A stretch of DNA of 9,047 bases from Candidatus Omnitrophota bacterium (GCA_026387515.1 JAPLLP010000076.1:1-9047); one strand, 5' to 3'; positions 1-5,991 are shown, counted from the stretch's first letter. The notes: generated by a model not told the origin, from the letters alone. Made by a program: numbers and translations.

Positions 1-411
1 ATCAATAAATAATATTATTTGCCCGTTTTGGGACTGTACCTCTTTTAAAACTGCTTTGAGCCGATTTTCAAATTCGCCGCGGAATTTGGTCCCCGCGATC
101 AGGCTCCCCAAATCCAGCGCAATGATCCTTTTGTTCTTAAGCCCTTCCGGGACATCCTGAGCTACAATGCGCTGCGCCAACCCTTCCACAATGGCAGTTT
201 TACCTACCCCCGCTTCCCCGATTAAAACCGGGTTATTCTTAGTCCTACGTGACAATACCTGCATCAGGCGGCGGATCTCTTTATCTCTACCGACCACCGG
301 ATCAAATTTATTTTTTCGCGCCTCTTCCGTAATATCCTGGCCGTATTTTTGCAGGGCATTGAATTTTTCCTCAGGGTTCTCATCAGTGATGCGGTGGCTG
401 CCGCGTATCGG
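1..411 (-). CDS. clpB: ClpB disaggregase, linker and first AAA+ domain (partial, runs off window start)
   Basis: Continuation of the clpB gene that begins at 760, in a frame shifted +1 from the N-terminal part. ClpB is the cytoplasmic hexameric ATPase that works with DnaK to pull apart heat-damaged protein aggregates. My translation of 411 down to 1 is open for 137 codons. It gives the linker [11 protein letters not shown], the [13 protein letters not shown] segment, Walker A GEAGVGKT (nucleotides 196-219), the pore-loop region KFRGEFENR, and Walker B IILFID ending at base 1. The second AAA+ domain lies outside the window. There is no plausible start codon with a ribosome binding site at the head of this frame, so it is not an independent gene. 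It is the body of clpB separated by the lesion at about 401-411. The family assignment is very secure; whether a functional protein is made is not. Confidence 0.93.
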
Positions 412-760
412 TCAATATAGCCAGCAAGATATGCTCGCCTGAAATAAAGTCGTCTTTTAACCCTTGTGCCTCCTTGGAAGCGCTAGCCAACAATTTATTC
501 ATTCTCCCGGAGAAATAAACTTGAGCATTAGCTCCGCTTATCGAAGGTTTCTTACGCAGATCTTCCTCGATCAGTTTTATAAGATAAACGGTCTGGATCC
601 CCAGTTTATCCATTATAGGCGCAACAATACCTTCGTCCTGCCTTAAGAGCGAGATAAATAAATGCTCCGGCTCAACTTGTTGATGGCCGTACTCCGTGGC
701 CAGACTTATTGTATCCTGCAGCGCCTCCTGCAGCTTAACCGTGAATTTATCCGTTCTCAT
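383..760 (-). CDS. clpB: ClpB N-terminal domain, ending at a frameshift
   Basis: The first 119 or so residues are a ClpB-type Clp-N domain, with both Clp repeats visible (residues 1-60 and about 83-119, the second containing [14 protein letters not shown]). This domain helps select aggregated substrates. The ATG at 760 is preceded by GGAGG about 10 nt upstream and by a CIRCE operator, so the start is secure. After ILTDTR the frame runs into QPPHH and a stop, while the frame one base over continues as [15 protein letters not shown]. Compared with E. coli ClpB, about 24 residues between the two Arg-Gly positions are absent: the last part of Clp-N repeat 2. The gene therefore carries a deletion of roughly 70-75 nt whose length is not a multiple of three, unless the assembly is wrong. 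See the separate junction entry. Confidence 0.92.
   Translation of the reverse strand: MRTDKFTVKLQEALQDTISLATEYGHQQVEPEHLFISLLRQDEGIVAPIMDKLGIQTVYLIKLIEEDLRKKPSISGANAQVYFSGRMNKLLASASKEAQGLKDDFISGEHILLAILTDTRQPPHH
396..411 (-). other. Frameshift and deletion junction inside clpB
   Basis: On the minus strand, frame A reads GAT ACG CGG CAG and frame +1 reads ATA CGC GGC AGC. The same bases thus encode both the end of the N-domain (D-T-R) and the start of the linker (I-R-G-S). This is what a deletion between two copies of a short direct repeat (about ATACGCGG) would leave. One copy would have lain at the start of the lost segment and the other at its end. The missing copy is inferred from the ClpB family pattern, which has Arg-Gly at both ends of the absent segment. 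Confidence 0.7.
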
Positions 761-776
761 TGATTTTCCTCCGCAA

Positions 777-803
777 TTAGCACTCCCTACTCTGAAGTGC
801 TAA
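777..803 (-). promoter_or_regulatory. CIRCE operator (HrcA binding site) upstream of clpB
   Basis: Bases 777-785 read TTAGCACTC, followed by exactly 9 spacer bases and then AAGTGCTAA at 795-803. The CIRCE consensus is TTAGCACTC-N9-GAGTGCTAA, so 17 of 18 arm positions match. It lies 16 nt upstream of the clpB ATG, directly ahead of the Shine-Dalgarno, a normal CIRCE location. CIRCE is bound by the repressor HrcA, whose gene is not in this window. The element sits between the HspR-like gene and clpB, so it could control clpB separately or add a second layer to read-through from upstream. I could not find a convincing promoter between the HspR-like coding region and the operator. Confidence 0.93.
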
Positions 804-820
804 CTTTAAAACAAAAAAAA

Positions 821-1084
821 TTATTCTTCGCTTTCTTTTTCCAAAATGATCTTTATTCCATGAATGTTCACCCGTTTTTCTACCATAAGATAGTGGATGT
901 ATTCAAGCCTCCTGACATCCCTCATGCAATATAATCTGCTTTTCTTGCCGATCCTTTTAGGCATGACAATCCCTACTTTATCTAATTGACGCAAAGTCCA
1001 CACCGGTATCTCTACTAGCTTACTCACCACGCTTATCACATATACCGGTTCATCCGCGCTTATATGTATATCAAACAGAGGCAT
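821..1084 (-). CDS. HspR-like MerR-family heat-shock repressor
   Basis: An 87-residue protein consisting of little more than a MerR-type winged helix-turn-helix. The segment EPVYVISVVSKLVEIPVWTLRQLDKVGIV (about residues 12-40) covers the DNA-recognition helices. RLYCMRDVRRLEYIHYL (50-66) is the wing and following helix, and VNIHGIKIILE (72-82) matches the end typical of HspR. HspR proteins repress chaperone operons at normal temperature, with DnaK as co-repressor in the studied cases. The position directly upstream of clpB supports that role. The ATG at 1084 has AGGAG 6 nt upstream and its own strong promoter. No HAIR inverted repeat (the usual HspR site, CTTGAGT-N7-ACTCAAG) is obvious nearby, so the binding site here is unknown. 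A general MerR/HspR assignment is firm; the exact regulon is inferred. Confidence 0.85.
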   Translation of the reverse strand: MPLFDIHISADEPVYVISVVSKLVEIPVWTLRQLDKVGIVMPKRIGKKSRLYCMRDVRRLEYIHYLMVEKRVNIHGIKIILEKESEE

Positions 1085-1113
1085 TTGAACTCCTATCTTT
1101 TAACCTCATAAGA

Positions 1114-1142
1114 AATATAGCATGATGTTGTTAATTTGTCAA
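1114..1142 (-). promoter_or_regulatory. Sigma-70-type promoter for the HspR-like gene and clpB
   Basis: On the minus strand a perfect -35 TTGACA (1137-1142) is followed by a 17-nt spacer and the -10 TATATT (1114-1119, 5 of 6). The predicted start is about 25 nt ahead of the HspR-like start codon. It lies in the gap after hflX, where no hairpin terminator is visible, so hflX transcripts may also read through. Confidence 0.8.
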
Positions 1143-1170
1143 GGTATTTTAATAAAATTATTTAGATATT

Positions 1171-2430
1171 CTAACTGATTATCTCTATCTCCTTATCCTT
1201 CAACAGAGTTCTGCATATAATTTTAGGTAGATTTACTCTAATTTTTATCCCTTTTTGTAGATATTCTATGTTCTCTACCTTTCCTTCCCGGTAAAATAAA
1301 TCTACCAGGTTCATGCGCGAATGAGGGATAAGCATCTCTAAAGACTCCATGCGGGAGGCAAAATTATCCTCGATCTTCTCTAATAATTTATCCAGGTTTT
1401 GGTTTAATTTTGCGGAAATGGCTACGGGATTTATAAAGTCTTCACTGAGTTTACCCAACCAGGAAACATCGCTTAAGAGGTCGATTTTATTCAATGCGGT
1501 AATCATAGTCTTAGACTCTATATTCAATTCTTTTAGTACAGCGAATACCGAAGAATTAAATTTGTACACCAGGGGATTGCTTATATCTAAAACATGGATC
1601 ATTAAGTCCGCTTGCGCCACCTCCTCAAGGGTAGCCTTGAAGGCCTCGATTAAGTGGTGCGGCAGATTATGCAAAAAACCAACCGTATCAGAGATGACCA
1701 CGCTTTCACCGTTAGGTAGCCTGAAATTTTTAGACAATGGGTCCAACGTAGTGAATAAACTATCCGCCACCACCTGCCCGGCATGGGTAAGCGCGTTTAG
1801 AAGAGTGGATTTTCCGGCATTGGTATATCCCACCAGCGCAACCGTAGGCATAGCATTCTCTTTTCTCTTCTTTCTCATGGTCGCGCGATGTAACGACATC
1901 TGCTTTAGATCAGCTTTTAGGTTATCAATCTTCTTACGGATCCGGCGGCGGTCCACTTCGAGTTTTTGCTCACCAGGTCCCCGCGTACCTATACCGCCCC
2001 CCAAACGAGATAATAATATGCCTTTCCCCACTAGCCGGGGAAAAAGGTACTGCAGTTGCGCCAATTCCACTTGAGTCTTACCTTCCGGGGTCTTGGCATG
2101 CCGGGCAAAAATATCCAGGATAAGCTGAGTGCGGTCAATAGTCTTTTTTTCAATAACCGTCTCCAGATTGCGCTGCTGGGTACCGGATATATCGTGGCTA
2201 AAGATGACGGTATCCGCGTTAAGATCCTGGCAGATCAAGGACAATTCTTCGGCCTTACCTTTACCGATAAAAAGATTGGGCGTGGGGCGCTCGCGTATGC
2301 ATGTTACATTATCCACTACCTCGGCGCCGCAGGTAGCCACCAATTCCTCAAGCTCCATGGCACTATCTTCCAGTTTCCAGGCCTCTGGCTCGGAGTCTAC
2401 CTTAATTGTGACTAATAAAGCACGTTCCAT
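1171..2430 (-). CDS. hflX: Ribosome-associated GTPase HflX
   Basis: HflX is a cytoplasmic GTPase that binds the 50S subunit, splits stalled or heat-stressed ribosomes and hydrolyses GTP. The 419-residue protein is full length. The N-terminal HflX domain covers about 1-125, and the family hallmark GGGIGTRGPGE lies at 144-154. A basic coiled helix follows to about 190. The G domain has P-loop GYTNAGKS (201-208), switch I TT (227-228), DTVGF (248-252), NKID (314-317) and SA (339-340). The ATG at 2430 has GGGAGG 8 nt upstream, inside the end of miaA, giving a 19-nt overlap that suggests translational coupling. Placement after miaA recalls the miaA-hfq-hflX operon of proteobacteria, here without hfq. 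It leads on to heat-shock genes, consistent with a stress role. Confidence 0.97.
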   Translation of the reverse strand: MERALLVTIKVDSEPEAWKLEDSAMELEELVATCGAEVVDNVTCIRERPTPNLFIGKGKAEELSLICQDLNADTVIFSHDISGTQQRNLETVIEKKTIDRTQLILDIFARHAKTPEGKTQVELAQLQYLFPRLVGKGILLSRLGGGIGTRGPGEQKLEVDRRRIRKKIDNLKADLKQMSLHRATMRKKRKENAMPTVALVGYTNAGKSTLLNALTHAGQVVADSLFTTLDPLSKNFRLPNGESVVISDTVGFLHNLPHHLIEAFKATLEEVAQADLMIHVLDISNPLVYKFNSSVFAVLKELNIESKTMITALNKIDLLSDVSWLGKLSEDFINPVAISAKLNQNLDKLLEKIEDNFASRMESLEMLIPHSRMNLVDLFYREGKVENIEYLQKGIKIRVNLPKIICRTLLKDKEIEIIS

Positions 2431-3335
2431 TCTATCAACCTCCCGGCAACTGTTTGTGGCTTTTCTTTAATATCAATATTAAGCCATTGGATGCGCTCGT
2501 CTTTTCTAAACCAGGTCAGCTGGCGTTTAGCATACCAGCGGGTGTTGCGCTTGATTAATTCTTTAGCCTGTTCCAAATCAAACCTGCCTTCTAAATAATC
2601 CTTTATCTCTCGAACTCCGATAGCAAACCTGGCAGTCCTACTCAATTTAAGCTTAAGCAATTTTTTTACCTCTTTTACTAACCCTAGCCTGAACATCTTA
2701 TCTACGCGCTTATTAATCCTATCGTAAAGCCTATCCCGCTCTATATCCAGACAAAAGATACGCACATCATATTCATCAGCCAAACCTTTACGCTCTGCCT
2801 GAAGCTCAGAGATCGGCCTTCCGGTAGCCTCAAAGACTTCCAAGGCGCGCACAATACGCTTAGTGTCGTTGGGATGGATCTTTGTTGCTGCCCGGGAATC
2901 TATCTTTTGCAGCCGTTTATATAAATTTGCGCTGCCTCTCGCCAGGGCTTGCCGGTAAAGCCTTTGACGGATTTTTTTATTCTCGGGTTTCGCGTCAAAT
3001 ATCCCATCAACCAACACTGATAAGTATAATCCTGTACCTCCGCAAAAAATCGGGGTTTTGCCTCTTTTTAAAATATCTTTTAGCTGAAACAACGCGGACT
3101 TACGGTATCTGGCAACATTATATTCTTCCTGAGGGCTAACCACGCTAATAAGATGATGAGGTATATTTTTTCTTAACGCATCAGAGGGCTTTGAAGCCAG
3201 GATATCCATGCCCTTATATACCTGCATGGAATCGCAAGAGATGATCTCTCCCTTTATCTTCCTGGCAAGACAGGCAGCAACCGCGGTCTTACCCACTGCC
3301 GTAGGGCCGACAATAAATATAATCTGTTTAGCCAT
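2412..3335 (-). CDS. miaA: tRNA dimethylallyltransferase MiaA
   Basis: Transfers a dimethylallyl group from DMAPP to N6 of adenosine 37 in tRNAs reading UNN codons, giving i6A, the substrate of MiaB encoded just upstream. At 307 residues it is of normal length. P-loop GPTAVGKT lies at 10-17, DSMQVYKGMDI at 35-45 with the catalytic Asp at 35, and GGTGLY at 99-104. HPNDTKRIVRALEV covers about 154-167, and the C-terminal RNTRWYAKRQLTWF (263-276) contributes to tRNA and substrate binding. A TTG three codons upstream (3344) could also be read as a start. I chose ATG at 3335 because it overlaps the SPOR stop as TAATG and has AAGGA at usable spacing, whereas the TTG sits against the Shine-Dalgarno. 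The stop overlaps hflX. Confidence 0.96.
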   Translation of the reverse strand: MAKQIIFIVGPTAVGKTAVAACLARKIKGEIISCDSMQVYKGMDILASKPSDALRKNIPHHLISVVSPQEEYNVARYRKSALFQLKDILKRGKTPIFCGGTGLYLSVLVDGIFDAKPENKKIRQRLYRQALARGSANLYKRLQKIDSRAATKIHPNDTKRIVRALEVFEATGRPISELQAERKGLADEYDVRIFCLDIERDRLYDRINKRVDKMFRLGLVKEVKKLLKLKLSRTARFAIGVREIKDYLEGRFDLEQAKELIKRNTRWYAKRQLTWFRKDERIQWLNIDIKEKPQTVAGRLIEWNVLY

Positions 3336-3679
3336 TAGGGACAAATCCTTGTGGGATATCCGTCCTGGGCAAGTTTATTTTCCAGTTCCTTCGCCTCTTT
3401 TATGGATTTAAGTTTGCCCACCTTGACCCGGAAGGCCTTTTCCTGACCGGGCACATCTACCTCTTCAATAAAAGCGGGATAACCCTTGGTAATCAATTTT
3501 TGGGTTAGGGATTTGGCATTAGTATCTTTGGCAAAAGAACCCACCTGCACCGAATAGTAATCCACGGCAAGCAGGCAACTATCTATTTCAAGACCCGATT
3601 CCTGGTTTACCGGAGTTGCTTGCTTTAGCTTGAGGGCGAAATCCTTGGCTTCATTAATATTACCGAGCTTTGAGGCGCC
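3335..3679 (-). CDS. SPOR domain half of a frameshifted TPR/SPOR envelope protein
   Basis: The last 76 codons (from GTG at 3565) encode a SPOR domain: DYYSVQVGSFAKDTNAKSL, then FRVKVGKLKSIKEAKELENKL, ending GYPTRICP. SPOR domains bind denuded glycan strands of peptidoglycan, usually at division sites, so the product should act in the periplasm. The same frame stays open further upstream to about 3679, encoding SKLGNINEAKDFALKLKQ and a linker. That stretch reads as the end of a TPR repeat belonging to the gene starting at 4100. GTG 3565 has no convincing ribosome binding site. I therefore read this as the C-terminal half of one protein of about 250 residues broken by a frameshift near 3677-3681. 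The stop overlaps the miaA start. Confidence 0.82.
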   Translation of the reverse strand, partial: GASKLGNINEAKDFALKLKQATPVNQESGLEIDSCLLAVDYYSVQVGSFAKDTNAKSLTQKLITKGYPAFIEEVDVPGQEKAFRVKVGKLKSIKEAKELENKLAQDGYPTRICP

Positions 3680-4100
3680 GATAATAGATAGGGGTAATCA
3701 GCCTAGTTTTTGGGTTATCATTGAGCAATTTATTGTAGCGAGCCTGTGCCTCATTATAGTTTTCGCGCAAAAAATATGTATCAGCCAGACCCAACGACGC
3801 CTCTTCTTTGAAATTGCTCACCTTGAATTCATTAAGTATGATTTCAAATATATCCGAAGCGCGCAGGATATTCCCGTCTTTTAAGTAACTCAAGCCCAGG
3901 ATATAGTATAGTTCATCCAGGCCCTTGGTGGAATTACCGGCATTAGCCAGTATTTTTTCCCCTTCCGAGATCGCCAGCTTATAGTCCTGGTTTAAAAAAT
4001 AAATCTTCACCTTATCTAGATCTAAATCCGAGGCATGAGCCAGGAATAATCCCAAGGTTAGAAAAACACAAAGAAACACTGGTGTCCTGAATTTAGGCAT
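3660..4100 (-). CDS. Secreted TPR protein, N-terminal half of the TPR/SPOR gene
   Basis: Begins with a clear signal peptide: basic MPKFRTP, hydrophobic core VFLCVFLTLGLFL, then AHASD as a probable cleavage region. No lipobox cysteine follows. Tetratricopeptide-like helices come next (DQ-DYKLAISEGEKIL, DELYYILGLSYLKDGN, RASDIFEIILNEF, EEASLGLADTYFLRENYNEAQARYNKLL). The protein is therefore exported and probably an envelope scaffold. The frame ends in YYRRLKAR and a stop, while the +1 frame carries straight on with GASKLGNINEAKDF and leads into the SPOR domain. ATG at 4100 is preferred over TTG at 4103 because it overlaps the miaB stop as TGATG, and AAGGA lies upstream. The gene lies between two tRNA A37 modification genes but has no evident link to tRNA. 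Confidence 0.82.
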   Translation of the reverse strand: MPKFRTPVFLCVFLTLGLFLAHASDLDLDKVKIYFLNQDYKLAISEGEKILANAGNSTKGLDELYYILGLSYLKDGNILRASDIFEIILNEFKVSNFKEEASLGLADTYFLRENYNEAQARYNKLLNDNPKTRLITPIYYRRLKAR

Positions 4101-5236
4101 CAAGCTTTTTTCCTTTTTGATATTTTCTTCTGCAATTCAAGCATCTTCCTGTGCCTCTTCTCTTTCTCATCCTGAGGCACGTCATCTTCCATGGATTGCG
4201 CTGCGGTTTGCGGCCGGACAGAATATTTAAATATATACGCAGAATCAAAACCAACATCCTTTACCAGATCATAGGTATCCTGATAATCTTCTTTTTTTTC
4301 AGAGGGAAAACCTACGATGATATCCGTGCTCAGTAACGCTTGAGTTACATATTTGCGGTATTTAGCCACCAGCTCAAGATAATGCCCTCTGGAATATCCC
4401 CGGTTCATCTTAAGTATCCTGTCCGAACCCGATTGCACAGGAAGATGTAGACATTTTTTTAGTTTCTGACAACCGGCCATAGCCTTGAATAAGTCCGTAG
4501 AAGTATCCTTAGGGTGAGAGGTAATAAAACTGAATTCTTTTAAGCCTTCCATGACATTAACCCGCTCAAGGAGCCTAACAAAATTAGTATCTTTATATTC
4601 ATAGGCGTTTACATTCTGGCCTAACAAAGTTATGGCGTTGACCCCCTTATTTAGCGCTTCTTTAATTTCTTTTAATATCTCGTGGTGATCCCTGTGCCTG
4701 ATAGGGCCGCGTACAAACGGCACAACGCAATATGAGCAAAAATTTGAGCATCCTTCGGAAATAACCACATAGGCATGTTTTTCGTCCTGGTAAAATCCGG
4801 TATGATAAATTTCCTCGGGACGCGCCTGGCCGTCCGTCTCCCAAATTTTGCGCTCAAAAAGGGGAGTCCCTATAAACGATCTTATGATCTCAGGTATCTT
4901 CTGGATATCGCTCGGCCCTACCACAAAATCAACAGCCGGCGAACGCTCAAAGACACCTTGCTGGTAATTCTGGGCCATACAACCCACCAGGCCGATTAAG
5001 GGAACTGTCCCCGAAGGAGACTTTCTCCGGCTTTTAGCAATCCTTCCGATCTCACTCCACACCTTATCTTCGGCATGCTGGCGCACGGAACAGGTATTGA
5101 AAATTATGACATCCGCGTCTTCCTGACCAGCAGTCAAATCGTAGTTGTGGGCTTTAAGCAGTCCGCTAATAACTTCGGAATCCCGCACGTTCATCTGGCA
5201 GCCAAAAGTTTGAAGGAATACTTTCTTAATCGTCAT
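4100..5236 (-). CDS. miaB: tRNA-2-methylthio-N6-dimethylallyladenosine synthase MiaB, lacking TRAM domain
   Basis: Radical SAM methylthiotransferase that converts i6A37 to ms2i6A37 in tRNA, acting after MiaA. The N-terminal UPF0004 domain has three cluster cysteines at 13 (FGCQMN), 49 (NTCSVR) and 86 (VGCMAQ). The radical SAM cluster motif CSNFCSYC occupies 163-170 (CX3CX2C). Further family segments are GQNVNAY, SHPKD, HLPVQSGSDRILKMNRGYSR and STDIIVGFPSE. The protein is 378 residues where MiaB is usually about 430-470. It stops at LELQKKISKRKKA, just where the roughly 60-residue TRAM RNA-binding domain should begin, and the next gene starts immediately, so no TRAM remnant exists. ATG at 5236 has AGAGG upstream. 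All catalytic cysteines are present. Confidence 0.96.
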   Translation of the reverse strand: MTIKKVFLQTFGCQMNVRDSEVISGLLKAHNYDLTAGQEDADVIIFNTCSVRQHAEDKVWSEIGRIAKSRRKSPSGTVPLIGLVGCMAQNYQQGVFERSPAVDFVVGPSDIQKIPEIIRSFIGTPLFERKIWETDGQARPEEIYHTGFYQDEKHAYVVISEGCSNFCSYCVVPFVRGPIRHRDHHEILKEIKEALNKGVNAITLLGQNVNAYEYKDTNFVRLLERVNVMEGLKEFSFITSHPKDTSTDLFKAMAGCQKLKKCLHLPVQSGSDRILKMNRGYSRGHYLELVAKYRKYVTQALLSTDIIVGFPSEKKEDYQDTYDLVKDVGFDSAYIFKYSVRPQTAAQSMEDDVPQDEKEKRHRKMLELQKKISKRKKA

Positions 5237-5267
5237 AAAGGCTTATTCCTCTCTTCAAACTTTTGGC
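5201..5267 (-). repeat. Perfect 15-bp inverted repeat around the miaB start site
   Basis: Bases 5201-5215 (GCCAAAAGTTTGAAG) and 5253-5267 (CTTCAAACTTTTGGC) are exact reverse complements separated by 37 nt. In the miaB mRNA they would form a 15-bp stem whose loop holds the Shine-Dalgarno and the ATG at 5236. The arm at 5201-5215 is miaB coding sequence (codons around LQTFGC). The outer arm is untranslated leader. A perfect match of this length so close by is unlikely by chance. Confidence 0.85.
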
Positions 5268-5355
5268 GTGTCCCAAAGCGAGTACCGACGCCGAGGAATC
5301 GAGGCGGAGAAGCGAGCGTGGGACAGCCGAAAATATTCACAAATACTTTTTTCAT
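5233..5355 (-). pseudogene. Short ORF resembling a MiaB-type N-terminus, upstream of miaB
   Basis: ATG at 5355 opens a 40-codon frame beginning MKKVFVNIFGC, which closely parallels the start of MiaB itself (KKVFLQTFGC). The shared residues use different synonymous codons (AAA/AAG, TTT/TTC, TGT/TGC), which favours protein-level homology over a very recent copy. After the cysteine the frame enters a GC-rich stretch (PTLASPPRFLGVGTRFGT) with no methylthiotransferase character and ends across the miaB start. I read it as a possible remnant of a duplicated methylthiotransferase gene, or as chance. I see no Shine-Dalgarno of note. Confidence 0.35.
5265..5328. repeat. GC-rich stem-loop element between DUF502 and miaB
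   Basis: Bases 5265-5275 (GGCGTGTCCCA) pair with 5319-5328 (TGGGACAGCC), leaving one bulged base, to form a 10-bp stem. The loop is 43 nt and GC-rich. It contains CGAG four times, including AAGCGAG repeated at 5276-5282 and 5310-5316. Its composition stands out from the AT-rich flanks. It may be a dispersed REP-like or MITE-like element, or a structured leader of miaB. It shares bases 5265-5267 with the inverted repeat at the miaB start, so the two stems compete at that end. Confidence 0.55.
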
Positions 5356-5366
5356 AGACTAATCAC

Positions 5367-5394
5367 AATATATACCATTTTTAGGAATAACCAA
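5367..5394 (-). promoter_or_regulatory. Candidate weak promoter for the miaB operon
   Basis: On the minus strand TTGGTT (5389-5394) and TATATT (5367-5372) are spaced by 16 nt, in the gap after DUF502. The -10 matches 5 of 6 and the -35 only 3 of 6. Transcription would start about 125 nt before miaB and include both structured elements. This is a weak call; read-through from DUF502 is equally possible. Confidence 0.3.
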
Positions 5395-5397
5395 CTG

Positions 5398-5991
5398 CTA
5401 TAGCGGTTTAATTATCCCCCCAGACACTATAAGTTTCATACCCTCCTCAATAGACATTTCCAAAATCTTTACCTCGCTCTTTGGAACCAGGATAAAGAAA
5501 CCACTCCACGGGCTAGGAGTTGTGCCGATAAGCACATGCACAAGCTCCTGTCCTAATTTTTCCTGCGCCTCCCTAAAACCTTCATTTGTGATAAAGCCTA
5601 CTGACCATATTCCCCTCGAAGGATATTCCACCAAAACTACTTTTTTAAATGCGCTTTTATCCTTGGAGAATAGAAATCCAATAACTTGTTTTATGGCGGG
5701 GTATATCAACCTGATGCCTGGAAGTTTTAGGAAACATCTTTCTATAGCGGGCATCATCTTTTTGCTCAATAAGTGCGAAGCTATAAATCCCGCTGCCAGA
5801 AGCAGCAATATCACTAAAACAAAGCCCAGCCCGGGAACTGAAAACCCAAATTCCGTTTTTAAATATCTATTGATGATTCCTCCGAAAACACCATCAATTA
5901 GTCTAAAAAAAATAAAAAGCAAATAGAGAGTAAGAAAGATCGGTAGAACTACTAGTAACCCTGTGATAAAATAATGCTTAAGACTTTTCAT
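5398..5991 (-). CDS. DUF502 family inner membrane protein
   Basis: A 197-residue protein of normal length for DUF502, a conserved membrane family of unknown biochemical role. Two hydrophobic segments are visible, about residues 8-30 (FITGLLVVLPIFLTLYLLFIFF) and 53-75, after a short basic N-terminus. The family hallmarks follow: PGIRLIYPAIKQV (91-103), AFKKVVLVEYPSRGIWSVGF (114-133), GTTPSPWSGFFILVPKSEV (156-174) and SIEEGMKLIVSGG (180-192). The C-terminal part is soluble. ATG at 5991 has AAGGAG 5 nt upstream. A promoter lies at 6108-6135 with a leader of about 110 nt containing one copy of the repeat element. The function cannot be deduced from this context. Confidence 0.93.
   Translation of the reverse strand: MKSLKHYFITGLLVVLPIFLTLYLLFIFFRLIDGVFGGIINRYLKTEFGFSVPGLGFVLVILLLLAAGFIASHLLSKKMMPAIERCFLKLPGIRLIYPAIKQVIGFLFSKDKSAFKKVVLVEYPSRGIWSVGFITNEGFREAQEKLGQELVHVLIGTTPSPWSGFFILVPKSEVKILEMSIEEGMKLIVSGGIIKPL

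Noticed and set aside
804..825. Run of eight T on the minus strand after the HspR-like stop, as a terminator
   Set aside because: There is no GC-rich hairpin ahead of it; the nearby inverted repeat is CIRCE and lies downstream of the T run.
1100..1170. HAIR-type HspR operator near the HspR-like promoter
   Set aside because: No CTTGAGT-N7-ACTCAAG-like inverted repeat was found; only the -35 TTGACA resembles one arm.
1349..2074. Long plus-strand frame of 241 codons opposite hflX
   Set aside because: It mirrors a certain gene, has no recognisable motifs or ribosome binding site, and fits the usual antisense shadow.
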